Shown here piece by piece: positions 54,221-64,000 of a DNA stretch of 64,000 bases (positions are counted from its first letter, which is position 1; the number at the start of each line of letters is the position of its first letter). The notes beneath the pieces are model-generated. The model was given only the letters and a program-made list of their open reading frames with translations. It was not told where the DNA came from and ran no database searches. The translations under genes and the position numbers were made by a program. This DNA is from Streptococcus australis ATCC 700641. Lineage in GTDB: Bacteria > Bacillota > Bacilli > Lactobacillales > Streptococcaceae. The stretch covers positions 1,436,981 through 1,500,980 of the forward strand of contig NZ_GL636091.1 of the NCBI RefSeq assembly GCF_000186465.1, given 5' to 3'.

Positions 54221-54292
54221 AAAAAAGTTCAAGCTAAAATAGCTAAACACATTTTAATATAAATATTTTAACAGAAAACATGGAGGCAATAA

Positions 54293-57200
54293 ATGAGTAA
54301 GGATTTATTCAACGACCGTATAAGCCGATTCTCTATTCGTAAATTGAATGTGGGAGTTTGCTCGGTCCTCTTAGGAACGCTCGTGATGGTTGGTACAGCA
54401 ACTGGTGTTGATGCTGAAGAAGCATCAGAAGCTGCTTATGATGCAGTTTCTACAGTTGCTAGTCCAACAGAAACATCAACAGCTACAGCAAGCACTACAA
54501 CAAGTAATCCAAGTGCTTTAACGGTAGCGACAACTTATCAAGCTGACGCACCAGTAACACCAGTAACGGAAACTCCTGCTAGTGTTTCGTCCTCAGCGAG
54601 TTCGGTAGCATCTGCGGAGTCACAGGCAGTAACAAGCTCAGAAACTCCAAAAGTTGAAGCAGTGGATCGTCCTGAAAACATTACTACAGCTACGACTGAA
54701 ACAGCTAACAAAGAAGTAGCTACACTTGCTTCAGTTCAACCTGTATCTAACACGCCATTTACTGCTGAAACAGGTGGACGTCGTCGAAGTCGTCGTGCTT
54801 TGAGAGAAGCTAATGATCCCAATCTTATCGGAGATGATGTTGAAGATGCAACATCAACACCAAAAGCAGAAAAACCAACAGAATTTTCTAAAGTTAATGC
54901 AAAAGAACTAGTTAAACAAATTAACTGGTTAGATTTTGGAGATACAACTGCTTGGACTAATACTACAACATCTAAAGACGGTAGAACAGCTCTTCAAGTA
55001 GGATCAACTTACACTAAAGAAATTATGCCTGGATATATAGTTAACATTAAGGTTAAGAGTCTTAAACCATTCCAAGCAACTGAAATCTATAAAAACCGTA
55101 TGGAAGCACAAGGTGCTACAGAAGCAGAAAAAGCTACATATGATCCAAATGCAAAAAATGGATACATTGGAACTATTGGAGATCCTAAAACTAAAGCAGC
55201 TTTTGCAAACTCAGAAGAGGCACTAGTAGTAGCAGATGCTCAAAACCGATGGACTGAAATTCGTTTAGAAGGAATTGATACTGGTACAAAACGAACAACA
55301 ATTTCATCAGATTATAATGGTGGGAATATCGGTGTTCAATTTGAGATTTCTGCAACATTCCGTGGTAAGTCAGTAAAACCAGCAGTAGTAGCTGCTGATG
55401 GTGAGTCAGCTAACCCTGGTGAATTAGTATTATTCACTACAAATGGTACTGGTTGGAAACATATCGGAGAATGGAAAAAAACTCCTTATGGGAGAAATGG
55501 GGAAACGTATGTAGTTCAAGACACACACAATTATTTTGATCCCGCAAATAAATACAGTAGATCAAAATTTGTTGATGTAAATGGTACTAAAATAACAGGA
55601 CTAAACTTAGAACTACTTCGTAATGCTAATGAGGTTGGCCCAGATAAAAAACCAGTAGCGTGGAAATACTTTGGTAGTCCAGACCAAGTTACGGGAGGAT
55701 TAGGAACTGGAGTTTTCGGACCAAACGTGTCTGCTAACCGTTTTTCAGTACCTCTAGTTATGACTCAAGGAGCTTCAGAAGTGGGACTTTATATCGCTTC
55801 ATCAGGGAAACAATCTGCTATGCTTGGATTCTTCCCTCTTGATGAAGGAGACGCTCCAGAAAGTTATGGAAAAGCACAACACTCAATTGGAACGGTAGAC
55901 GGTGTAACAGGTACAAAACTTGCTCAACCATACTTAGGAACTGTAAGTCCTGATATGGATGAAAATAACGCAAAAGACTGGACAGGTGATGACAACACTA
56001 TTTCAGCCGATGAAGGTGTTGATCAAATCTTACCTGATAACTTAAAAGGTCAAACTAATGATATGATTAAATTAGACCGTACTCGTCCAGGAACGTATAC
56101 TTTAGATGTTGAAGCACATACTGGTGGCGCTGCTAAAGCGTATGTTTACGGTTGGATCGACTTTAACCAAAATGGAACATTCGATGAGGATGAACGTTCT
56201 GAATTGGCAACTGTTACAAAAGATGGAACAGTTAGACTTGATTTCAGAAATGCAAAAACAATGATTGACCCAAGTGTTACTGAATTAGGTACACGTGTTC
56301 GTATTGCTAACAATTCATCAGACGTTGAAAACCCAACAGGTTTAGCACTATCTGGAGAAGTAGAAGACTTTAAAACTCAAATTACTTTCCCTCCAAAAGG
56401 TGAACGTAAAGAAACAATTGATGTTCAAGGAGCGACACAAACAGCAACAGTTGCTTTCACGGCTCAAGGACTATACAAGTACAACCGTGATAAAAATGCA
56501 GAAATCGATCAAACTGTAGCTCCAGTTATTATTGATAATAGAACGAAACAAGTAGTAAATCCAAAAGCTGATGGATATTATGTAATACCAGGAGAAGGTA
56601 AATATAAAGCTACTCCAAACGGTAATAACGTAGATATTGAATTTACTCCAGAAGATAACTTTGTAGGAACTGCGAGCGGTATAAGTATCCGTCGTACAGA
56701 TGACAATGGTTATACAACAGATTGGATTTCTAAAGATAAAACAATATTACCTTCAATTAATGAAGTGATGGATAGTATGGATGGCCTTTACATTCCAACT
56801 GTTACTCCTAAAAATATTGAAGGGGAAGACAAGAAATCTACGGATGTTCAAGGAGCTAGTCAAACTGGTACGCCAGAATTCTCTCTTGAAGGAACAAATA
56901 GTAATGGTGAGAAAGTTAAAATTACACCTGATTTTGATTATCCGGCTAAGTTTGTCGATCCAGCGACTGGAAATGTCATCAATGATCCTGTTTTGACTGT
57001 AGAAGGAGAAGGGATTTACTATCTAGACGAGTTGACTGGCAAGGTTACTTTTGTACCAGAACCAGGATTTACTGGAACTGCCAAGGGGGTAACAGTTTCT
57101 CTTACGGCTCCAGTTGGTCGTGACAAAGATGGTAGAGTGCCAGATAATGCTCTTAAGACTGCAACTGCTAAGTACACACCAACTGCCACACCAATCACAG

Positions 57201-60200
57201 TGACTCCTACAGACAAGGTTTCTGAGGATGTTCAAAATGTTCCTCAAACTCAAACTCCTACATTTGAGTTGAGTAACGACAAGGCTGCGAAAATAACAAG
57301 CAAGAAATTGGTGGATCCCGCAACTGGTCAACCGACTGATGAAACAACTGTAACAGTAGCAGGGGAAGGAACATACACAATCGATCCTACTACTGGTGCT
57401 GTGACATTTACTCCTGAAAAAGATTTTGTTGGAACAGCAAAAGGTGTAACCGTTCAAGCAACTGCGACTATTACCAATGCTAATGGTAAGACAGCAACAA
57501 TTACTTCAGACGCGAAATATACACCAACTGTAGTGCCAGCTGTTCCAACTGGAAGCCCTGCAACTTCTAAAGATGTTCAAGGGGCAACACAAACAGGGAC
57601 ACCAAGCTTTGCAGGAACGACTGTCCAAGTAAATGGTGAAGATAAAGCTATTACGATTAAAGACAATAGCTATACACTCTTGGATAATGACGGGAACGAA
57701 GTTTCAAGCACACCAGCTTATGCAGAGGATGGTACAACACCAATCGGTACCTTCACTATCGATCCCGCAACTGGTACTGTAACATTCACACCAACTGCTA
57801 AATCTTACACAGGTAAAGTAACACCTGTTAAGGTTCAAACTGAAAGCTCAAACGGAATCAAGGTTGATACAACTTACACACCTGAGATTGTTCCAGTAAC
57901 TCCAACTGCAACTCCAGCTGAATCAGAAGGGCCTCAAGGTGTGGTTCAAACTGGAACTGTAACCTTCACAGAAGGTGATCCAGTGGCACCAATCGATAAA
58001 GATACCATTACTCTTCTTGATGAAAATGGTCAACCAGCTGCATCTGTAGTTGCTAAATCACCAGAAGGTAAAGAAATAGGTACTTTCACAGTCGATAAAG
58101 AAACAGGTGTTGTAACCTTCACACCAACTGATAAATCATACTCAGGTGAAGTTGTTCCAGTTAAGGTTCAAGCTAAAGACACAAACAGAACTGTTACTGA
58201 AACAACATACACACCTAAGATCATTCCAGTAGTACCAACTGCGACACCAGCGGAAACAACAGACATTCAAGGTGCCACTCAATCAGGTAAACCAACCTTC
58301 ACAGAAGGCGAAAGCCGTGTACCAATGAACGATGATGTTCCAGCAACATTTGATAATGGCTCAACTACCAAGACAGTAGATGGCGTTGGTACTTACATAG
58401 TAGCAGCAGACGGTACTGTTACATTTGTTCCTGAAAAATCATTCGTAGGAACTGCACCAGCTGTGACAGTTGTTCGTGAAGATAAGAACGGAACCAAAGC
58501 TTCTGCAACATACACACCAACAGTATTACCAGTAACCCCAACAGCAACACCAGCTGAAACAACTGATATTCAAGGTGTAACACAAACAGGTAAACCTGAA
58601 TTCAAGGGTGGAACTGTAACGGTTAATGGCGTTGAGAAAACAGTAGAAATCAATGAAGATGTTCCAGCGACATTTGACGATGGTTCAACTACGAAGACTG
58701 TAGACGGTGTAGGTACTTTCACAGTAGCTGCAGATGGAACAGTAACCTTCGTTCCAGAAAAAACATTTATCGGTACAGCACCTGCAGTAACTGTTATCCG
58801 TGAAGACATGAACGGAACTAAGGCTTCAGCTACTTACACACCAACCGTAACACCAGTAACGCCAACAGCAACACCAGCTGAAACAACAGGTGTTCAAGGG
58901 GCTACACAAACTGGTAAACCTGTATTCACTGAAGGCGACAGCCGTGTACCAATGAACGATGCTGTTGCAGCAACCTTCGATGATGGATCTACTTCTAAGA
59001 CAGTCGATGGCGTTGGTACTTATACAGTAGCAACCGACGGAACTGTAACATTTGTTCCAGAACCAAGCTTTACAGGAAAAGCACCAGCCGTCACCGTTGT
59101 TCGTGAAGACAAGAATGGAACCAAAGCATCTGCGACTTACACACCAACGGTGAACCCAGTTACTCTTACTCCAACAAATAAAGTTTCTGAGGACATCCAA
59201 AACGTTCCACAAACCCAAACACCAACCTTTGATTTGAGTAACGACAAGACTGCTGAAATCACTAGCAAGAAATTGATGGATCCAGCAACTGGTCAACCAA
59301 CTGATGAAACAACAGTGACAGTAGCAGGTGAAGGTAGCTATACTATCGACCCAACGACTGGAGCAGTAACATTTACGCCAGAAAAAGACTTTGTTGGTAC
59401 TGCAAAAGGAGTAACTGTTCAGGCAACTGCTACTATTACAAATGCTAATGGTAAGACTGCAACCATTACTTCAGATGCGACCTACACACCAACTGTTGTG
59501 CCAGCAGTTCCAACTGCAAACCCTGCAACTTCAAAAGATATCCAAGGTGCGACTCAAACCGGTACACCAACCTTTGCAGGAACACCTGTTCAAGTAAATG
59601 GTCAAGATAAAGCTATTACCATTAAAGACAATAGCTACACATTGCTAGATAAAGATGGTAACGAAGTTTCAACGACACCAGCTTATGCGGCAGACGGTAC
59701 AACCGTAATTGGTAACTTCACAATCGACCCAGCAACTGGTCAAGTAACTTTCACACCGACTGATAAATCATACACTGGTGCAGTCACACCAGCCAAGGTT
59801 CAAGCTGAAAGCTCAAACGGTATCAAGGTGGATACAACTTACACACCAGAGATTGTTCCAGTAACACCAACTGCAACACCAGCTGAAACAAAAGATGTTC
59901 AAGGTGCCACTCAAACAGGTAAACCTGAATTCAAGGGTGGAACTGTAACGGTTGATGGCGTTGAAAAGACTGTTGAAATCAACGAAGATGTTCCAGCAAC
60001 ATTCGACGATGGGTCAACAACTAAGACCGTAGACGGTGTTGGTACTTACACAGTAGCAGCAGACGGTACTGTTACATTTGTACCAGAAAAATCATTCGTT
60101 GGAACTGCACCAGCCGTGACGGTTGTTCGTGAAGATAAGAACGGAACCAAAGCTTCTGCTACTTACACACCAACTGTGACACCAGTAACTCCAACTGCTA

Positions 60201-63200
60201 CACCAGTTGAAACAACAGGTAAACAAGGTCAAACCCAAACAGGTAAGCCTGAATTTACTGAAGGTGACAGCCGAGTACCAATGAACGATGATGTTCCAGC
60301 AACATTTGACGATGGCTCAACGACTAAGACAGTCGACGGTGTTGGTACTTACACAGTAGCAGCAGACGGAACTGTAACCTTTGTCCCTGAAAAATCATTC
60401 ACAGGTAAAGCACCAGCCGTAACAGTTGTTCGTGAAGATAAGAATGGAACCAAAGCCTCTGCGACTTACACACCAACTGTGACTCCAGTAACCCCAACAG
60501 CAACTCCTGCTGAATCTGAAGCACCTCAAGGTTTGGTTCAAACTGGAACCGTAACCTTCACTGAAGGTGACCCCGTTGCACCAATCGACAAGGATACCAT
60601 TACTCTTCTTGATGAAAATGGTCAACTAGCCGCATCAGTAGAAGCGAAATCACCTGCAGGTGACGTGATCGGTGCCTTCACAGTTGATAAAGAAACAGGT
60701 GTTGTAACCTTCACACCAACAGATAAATCTTACTCAGGTGATGTGGTTCCAGTTAAGGTTCAAGCAGCTGATACAAATGGAACAACTGTAGAAACAACTT
60801 ACACACCTAAGATTACTCCAGTCGTTCCAACTTCTGAAGATGCAACATCGACAGATATCCAAGGTCAAACACAATCTGGTAAACCAACCTTCACCGAAGG
60901 AAATCCAAATGTTCCAATCGATGAGGATACTCCAGCAACCTTCGAAGATGGTTCAACTACGAAGACCATTCCAGGTGAAGGAACTTACACAGTTGCTCCA
61001 GATGGAACTGTAACCTTCGTACCAGAAAAATCATTCACAAGAACAGGTACAGGAGTAACCGTGAAACGTGTTGATAAGAACGGTACTCCAGTTACTGCAA
61101 CTTACACACCAACAGTGACACCAGTAACCCCAACTGCTGAGCCAGCAACTTCAACTGATAAGCAAGGTCAAACCCAAACAGGTAAACCAAGCTTCACAGC
61201 AGGTCATGAAAATGTTCCTATGAACGATGCAGTTCCTGCAACCTTTGAAGATGGTTCAACTACTAAGGAAATTCCGACTGTTGGTATCTACACAGTAGCA
61301 GCAGATGGAACCGTAACCTTCACACCAGACCCACGCTTTGTTGGTGAAGCACCCGCAGTGACAGTGGTTCGTGAAGATATGAACGGAACCAAAGCTTCTG
61401 CAACTTACACACCAACTGTAACTCCAATTACTCCAACAGCAGAACCAGCTAGATCAGAAGCACCTCAAGGAATTGTTCAAACAGGCAAACCAACCTTCAC
61501 AGAAGGGGACCCAATTGCCCCAATGAACCCTTCAACCTTGAAACTTTACGATGATTCTGGTAACCCAACTGATCAATTGGATGCCTTCTCACCTGCAGGA
61601 GATATCATCGGTATCTTCACAGTAGATAAAGAGAAAGGTGAAGTGATCTTCACTCCAACTAACAAAGCTTACTCAGGTGAAGTTCTTCCTGTAGGCGTTT
61701 CAATGGAAGATGCAAATGGTACCTTTGCACGTACAACGTACACACCATACATCACTTCAGTAGTTCCAACAGCAGAACCAGCTACATCAACTGATATTCA
61801 AGGTGCTACTCAAACAGGCAAACCAAGCTTCACAGAAGGAAATCCTGCAGTGCCAATGGACGATGATGTACCTGCAACATTTGTTGACGGTTCAACTACT
61901 AAGGTTGTTCCAGGTGAAGGTACATACACAGTTGCTCCAGACGGAACTGTAACCTTCGTACCAGAAAAATCATTTGTTGGAACCGCAGCAGGAATCGTGG
62001 TTCAACGCCAAGATAAGAATGGTACAGTTGTGAAAGCTATGTACACACCAACCGTAACACCAGTAACACCAACTGGTACTCCAGCAGTATCTACTGATGT
62101 ACAAGGTGCTACACAAACAGGTAAACCAAGCTTCACAGAAGGTGATAGCCGTGTACCGATGAATGATGAGGTTCCAGCAACCTTTGACGATGGTTCAACT
62201 ACGAAGACAATTCCAGGTGTTGGTACTTACACAGTAGCAGCTGACGGAACAGTGACTTTCGTACCAGAGAAATCATTTGTCGGAACTGCACCAGCAGTGA
62301 CAGTAGTTCGTGAAGATGTGAACGGAACAAAAGCTTCTGCGACCTACACACCAACTGTGACTCCGGTGACTCCAACAGCTGAGCCAGCAACTTCTACAGA
62401 CATCCAAGGTCAAACACAATCTGGTAAACCAAGCTTCACGCCTGGTAACCCAAGTGTACCAATGGATGATGAAGTTCCAGCCACCTTTGAAGATGGATCA
62501 ACTACGAAGACAATTCCAGGCGAAGGAACTTATACAGTTGCTCCAGATGGAACAGTAACCTTCGTACCAGAAAAATCATTCACAGGAACAGGTACAGGCG
62601 TAACTGTGAAACGTGTTGACAAGAACGGTACAGCTATTACAGCGAAGTACACACCAACTGTGACTCCTGTTGCACCAACAGCTGAACCAGTTACTTCAAT
62701 TGGTAAGAAGGGTGCTACTCAAACAGGTAAACCAAGTTTCACAGAAGGTGATAGCCGTGTACCAATGAATGACGAAGTTCCAGCAACCTTTGACGATGGT
62801 TCAACTACGAAGACAATTCCAGGTGTTGGTACTTACACAGTAGCAGCAGACGGAACAGTAACCTTCACTCCAGAACCTGAATTTACTGGTACTGCACCAG
62901 CAGTGACAGTAGTTCGTGAAGATGTGAACGGAACAAAAGCTTCTGCAACTTACACACCAACTGTTCTTCCAATCACTAAGTTTGTTGATAAGGAAGGCAA
63001 GGAAATCCCAGGATACCCTACAGTTGATGGCGAACAACCGAAAGCTGAAATTCCAGGATACCGCTTTGTTGAAACGAAAAAATTACCAAATGGTGATACA
63101 GAGCATGTCTATGAAAAATTAGTAACGACTCATGTGGATGAAGATGGAAAAGTAATCCCAGGTTACCCAACAGAAGATGGTAAGCAACCGAAGAAAGATA

Positions 63201-63532
63201 TCCTAGGTTATGACTTCGTGAAGACTATTGTAGATAAAGATGGAAATACTCAACATATCTACAAGAAGACTGTGACACCAACTCCAACGCCGGATCCAAC
63301 TCCGACACCACAGCCGCAACCACAACCTACTCCACAACCAAAACCAGAAGAGCCAACGATTCCTGTCGTTCCAGAAACGAAAGAAGAAGTGAAGTATATC
63401 GATCCACAAAATCCTACTGCACAACTTCCAAATACAGGAACAAAAGAATCTTCTACTGCTGGTCTTGCAATCTTTAGTGCTTTAGCAGGTCTCTCATTGT
63501 TCGGATTTGCTAAACGCAAAAAAGAAGACTAA
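54293..63532 (+). CDS. CshA-like LPXTG fibrillar surface adhesin
   Basis: This 3079-residue wall-anchored fibril protein has a signal peptide with FSIRKLNVGVCSVLLG (14-29), cleavage near A41, and a Ser/Thr/Ala-rich stretch to about 160. A basic RRRSRR lies at 163-168, followed by a non-repetitive adhesive region (about 190-700) with NWLDFGD and a GEVEDF domain, as in CshA. About 20 fibril repeats of 80-110 residues (about 702-2890) begin with patterns such as QGATQTGKPSF and end ATYTPTVTPVTPTA. Two MucBP-like repeats (about 2890-3000), a Pro-rich wall stretch, LPNTG (3045-3049), a helix and KRKKED end the protein. CshA binds fibronectin and other bacteria in S. gordonii. GGAGG lies before the ATG. 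Confidence 0.93.
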   Translation: MSKDLFNDRISRFSIRKLNVGVCSVLLGTLVMVGTATGVDAEEASEAAYDAVSTVASPTETSTATASTTTSNPSALTVATTYQADAPVTPVTETPASVSSSASSVASAESQAVTSSETPKVEAVDRPENITTATTETANKEVATLASVQPVSNTPFTAETGGRRRSRRALREANDPNLIGDDVEDATSTPKAEKPTEFSKVNAKELVKQINWLDFGDTTAWTNTTTSKDGRTALQVGSTYTKEIMPGYIVNIKVKSLKPFQATEIYKNRMEAQGATEAEKATYDPNAKNGYIGTIGDPKTKAAFANSEEALVVADAQNRWTEIRLEGIDTGTKRTTISSDYNGGNIGVQFEISATFRGKSVKPAVVAADGESANPGELVLFTTNGTGWKHIGEWKKTPYGRNGETYVVQDTHNYFDPANKYSRSKFVDVNGTKITGLNLELLRNANEVGPDKKPVAWKYFGSPDQVTGGLGTGVFGPNVSANRFSVPLVMTQGASEVGLYIASSGKQSAMLGFFPLDEGDAPESYGKAQHSIGTVDGVTGTKLAQPYLGTVSPDMDENNAKDWTGDDNTISADEGVDQILPDNLKGQTNDMIKLDRTRPGTYTLDVEAHTGGAAKAYVYGWIDFNQNGTFDEDERSELATVTKDGTVRLDFRNAKTMIDPSVTELGTRVRIANNSSDVENPTGLALSGEVEDFKTQITFPPKGERKETIDVQGATQTATVAFTAQGLYKYNRDKNAEIDQTVAPVIIDNRTKQVVNPKADGYYVIPGEGKYKATPNGNNVDIEFTPEDNFVGTASGISIRRTDDNGYTTDWISKDKTILPSINEVMDSMDGLYIPTVTPKNIEGEDKKSTDVQGASQTGTPEFSLEGTNSNGEKVKITPDFDYPAKFVDPATGNVINDPVLTVEGEGIYYLDELTGKVTFVPEPGFTGTAKGVTVSLTAPVGRDKDGRVPDNALKTATAKYTPTATPITVTPTDKVSEDVQNVPQTQTPTFELSNDKAAKITSKKLVDPATGQPTDETTVTVAGEGTYTIDPTTGAVTFTPEKDFVGTAKGVTVQATATITNANGKTATITSDAKYTPTVVPAVPTGSPATSKDVQGATQTGTPSFAGTTVQVNGEDKAITIKDNSYTLLDNDGNEVSSTPAYAEDGTTPIGTFTIDPATGTVTFTPTAKSYTGKVTPVKVQTESSNGIKVDTTYTPEIVPVTPTATPAESEGPQGVVQTGTVTFTEGDPVAPIDKDTITLLDENGQPAASVVAKSPEGKEIGTFTVDKETGVVTFTPTDKSYSGEVVPVKVQAKDTNRTVTETTYTPKIIPVVPTATPAETTDIQGATQSGKPTFTEGESRVPMNDDVPATFDNGSTTKTVDGVGTYIVAADGTVTFVPEKSFVGTAPAVTVVREDKNGTKASATYTPTVLPVTPTATPAETTDIQGVTQTGKPEFKGGTVTVNGVEKTVEINEDVPATFDDGSTTKTVDGVGTFTVAADGTVTFVPEKTFIGTAPAVTVIREDMNGTKASATYTPTVTPVTPTATPAETTGVQGATQTGKPVFTEGDSRVPMNDAVAATFDDGSTSKTVDGVGTYTVATDGTVTFVPEPSFTGKAPAVTVVREDKNGTKASATYTPTVNPVTLTPTNKVSEDIQNVPQTQTPTFDLSNDKTAEITSKKLMDPATGQPTDETTVTVAGEGSYTIDPTTGAVTFTPEKDFVGTAKGVTVQATATITNANGKTATITSDATYTPTVVPAVPTANPATSKDIQGATQTGTPTFAGTPVQVNGQDKAITIKDNSYTLLDKDGNEVSTTPAYAADGTTVIGNFTIDPATGQVTFTPTDKSYTGAVTPAKVQAESSNGIKVDTTYTPEIVPVTPTATPAETKDVQGATQTGKPEFKGGTVTVDGVEKTVEINEDVPATFDDGSTTKTVDGVGTYTVAADGTVTFVPEKSFVGTAPAVTVVREDKNGTKASATYTPTVTPVTPTATPVETTGKQGQTQTGKPEFTEGDSRVPMNDDVPATFDDGSTTKTVDGVGTYTVAADGTVTFVPEKSFTGKAPAVTVVREDKNGTKASATYTPTVTPVTPTATPAESEAPQGLVQTGTVTFTEGDPVAPIDKDTITLLDENGQLAASVEAKSPAGDVIGAFTVDKETGVVTFTPTDKSYSGDVVPVKVQAADTNGTTVETTYTPKITPVVPTSEDATSTDIQGQTQSGKPTFTEGNPNVPIDEDTPATFEDGSTTKTIPGEGTYTVAPDGTVTFVPEKSFTRTGTGVTVKRVDKNGTPVTATYTPTVTPVTPTAEPATSTDKQGQTQTGKPSFTAGHENVPMNDAVPATFEDGSTTKEIPTVGIYTVAADGTVTFTPDPRFVGEAPAVTVVREDMNGTKASATYTPTVTPITPTAEPARSEAPQGIVQTGKPTFTEGDPIAPMNPSTLKLYDDSGNPTDQLDAFSPAGDIIGIFTVDKEKGEVIFTPTNKAYSGEVLPVGVSMEDANGTFARTTYTPYITSVVPTAEPATSTDIQGATQTGKPSFTEGNPAVPMDDDVPATFVDGSTTKVVPGEGTYTVAPDGTVTFVPEKSFVGTAAGIVVQRQDKNGTVVKAMYTPTVTPVTPTGTPAVSTDVQGATQTGKPSFTEGDSRVPMNDEVPATFDDGSTTKTIPGVGTYTVAADGTVTFVPEKSFVGTAPAVTVVREDVNGTKASATYTPTVTPVTPTAEPATSTDIQGQTQSGKPSFTPGNPSVPMDDEVPATFEDGSTTKTIPGEGTYTVAPDGTVTFVPEKSFTGTGTGVTVKRVDKNGTAITAKYTPTVTPVAPTAEPVTSIGKKGATQTGKPSFTEGDSRVPMNDEVPATFDDGSTTKTIPGVGTYTVAADGTVTFTPEPEFTGTAPAVTVVREDVNGTKASATYTPTVLPITKFVDKEGKEIPGYPTVDGEQPKAEIPGYRFVETKKLPNGDTEHVYEKLVTTHVDEDGKVIPGYPTEDGKQPKKDILGYDFVKTIVDKDGNTQHIYKKTVTPTPTPDPTPTPQPQPQPTPQPKPEEPTIPVVPETKEEVKYIDPQNPTAQLPNTGTKESSTAGLAIFSALAGLSLFGFAKRKKED
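57200..62960 (+). repeat. Fibril repeat array with a duplicated sub-block
   Basis: The repeats fall into types: A (NVPQTQTPTF, from 57200 and 59165), B (ATQTGTPxFAGT, 57540 and 59505), C (VQTGTVTFTEGDPVAPIDKD), and D/E (VPMNDDVPATF or VEINEDVPATF). The A-B block occurs twice about 1.96 kb apart with nearly the same protein but many synonymous base changes. Later repeats (after about 60840) replace PTATPAET with PTAEPATS. Confidence 0.8.
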
Positions 63533-63552
63533 GATCTAGGATTTGTCTCATT

Positions 63553-63580
63553 AAAACCGCGAGAAATCGCGGTTTTTTTA
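63553..63580 (+). terminator. Fibril gene terminator
   Basis: AACCGCGA/TCGCGGTT stem with a GAAA tetraloop, followed by T7. Confidence 0.9.
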
Positions 63581-63681
63581 ACGGAAAAAATAGAAATTTT
63601 TGATCGAGGAAGCAATAGTTAGAAACAGTCTTTTCTAGAAAAATTTGATAAAATAGAAGTATCAGTGTAAAGGATGTAAGA

Positions 63682-64000
63682 ATGAGTAAGAAAGTAATTG
63701 GCATTTGGGCTCAGACGAAGAATGGAGTGATCGGCAAGGACCAGGTGATGCCTTGGCATTTACCAGCTGAATTGCAGCACTTTAAACAAACGACTACAGG
63801 CCATGCGATCCTTATGGGAAGAGTTACCTACGAAGGTTTAAACAAACGAGTCCTCCCAAATCGGACCAATATCATTCTCTCTAGAGATGACAAGTATGAT
63901 GTAGAGAATGAAGAGGTTTTGTTAAAAACCTCAGTTGAAGACGTTTTAAACTGGTATAAGGGACAGGATTTGTCACTCTTTATTATCGGTGGTGAGAAGG
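63682..64000 (+). CDS. Dihydrofolate reductase, 5' part
   Basis: The first 106 codons are present and the gene runs off the right edge. SKKVIGIWAQTKNGVIGKDQ, MPWHLPAELQHFK (about 24-36) with the folate-binding region, AILMGRVTYEGL (about 42-53) and IIGGEK near 101 are the DHFR signatures. It reduces the dihydrofolate produced by ThyA. TAAAGGATG is the ribosome site, and TTGATAAAAT near 63646 is a likely -10. Confidence 0.95.
   Translation, partial: MSKKVIGIWAQTKNGVIGKDQVMPWHLPAELQHFKQTTTGHAILMGRVTYEGLNKRVLPNRTNIILSRDDKYDVENEEVLLKTSVEDVLNWYKGQDLSLFIIGGEK

Noticed and set aside
58826..59296. Cys/Trp-rich minus-strand frames inside the fibril repeats
   Set aside because: They recur with each Thr/Pro-rich repeat and mirror its codons; they are not genes.

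Overview
The window is a chromosomal segment of a low-GC Gram-positive coccus, almost certainly a Streptococcus of the oral viridans type (mitis/sanguinis/parasanguinis-like). The signs are extended -10 promoters of the TGnTATAAT type, strong GGAGG ribosome sites, a PyrR attenuator, a GlnR operator, an FSIRK/LPNTG cell-wall protein of the CshA fibril family, and streptococcal gene orders such as DUF1149-degV-dapB-cca-ABC-F, rpsP-khpA...rimM-trmD and fruR-fruK-fruA. I cannot name the species from this alone. I saw no rRNA, tRNA, CRISPR array, insertion sequence or prophage.

Layout. 1-6.3 kb: an MFS exporter, a heterodimeric ABC exporter with one degenerate ATP site, and a second MFS protein on the minus strand. 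6.5-9.6 kb (minus): the glutamine-type ABC importer GlnPQ, with a GlnR box and a leader hairpin. 9.8-10.7 kb: a CPBP membrane protease. 10.8-14.9 kb: an AT-rich cassette with a minus-strand two-component system, whose kinase is interrupted at an A7 run, divergent from a plus-strand ABC transporter (one ATPase, two permeases) of the peptide-antibiotic self-protection type. 15.2-22.4 kb: uvrB followed by small enzymes and small membrane proteins. 22.5-27.1 kb: the pyr cluster, with attenuator, pyrR, pyrB and two highly unusual CarA/CarB-like genes. 27.3-30.1 kb (minus): S24-type repressor, HAD phosphatase and pepT. 30.3-39.8 kb: GNAT, lepA, two tandem lipoproteins, a YkgJ-type protein, a YjjG-type HAD enzyme, rpsP-khpA, a MazG-like protein, an alpha/beta hydrolase, rimM and trmD. 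39.9-42.1 kb: a secreted coiled-coil/CAP protein. 42.4-46.0 kb: the fructose PTS operon. 46.2-51.8 kb: the DUF1149-degV-dapB-cca-ABC-F-DUF308 run. 51.9-54.1 kb: glcK and thyA. 54.3-63.5 kb: a 3079-residue CshA-like fibril adhesin inserted between thyA and the partial dihydrofolate reductase gene at the right edge.

The most unusual content is the CarA/CarB-like pair behind pyrB. The CarA-like protein keeps full length but has Gly in place of the nucleophilic Cys and Gln in place of the catalytic His. The CarB-like protein is about half length, keeps only one ATP-grasp domain, and has lost several nucleotide- and metal-binding residues. Both frames are open, which suggests a retained non-canonical role or very recent decay. 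Two further genes (the sensor kinase and the CAP protein) each need a -1 shift at an A7 run to read as full proteins. Two families of structured intergenic repeats occur: a ~160-bp element with terminal inverted repeats (two copies), and a modular multi-hairpin family (five copies, two subtypes). They occupy most of the gaps longer than about 300 bases.
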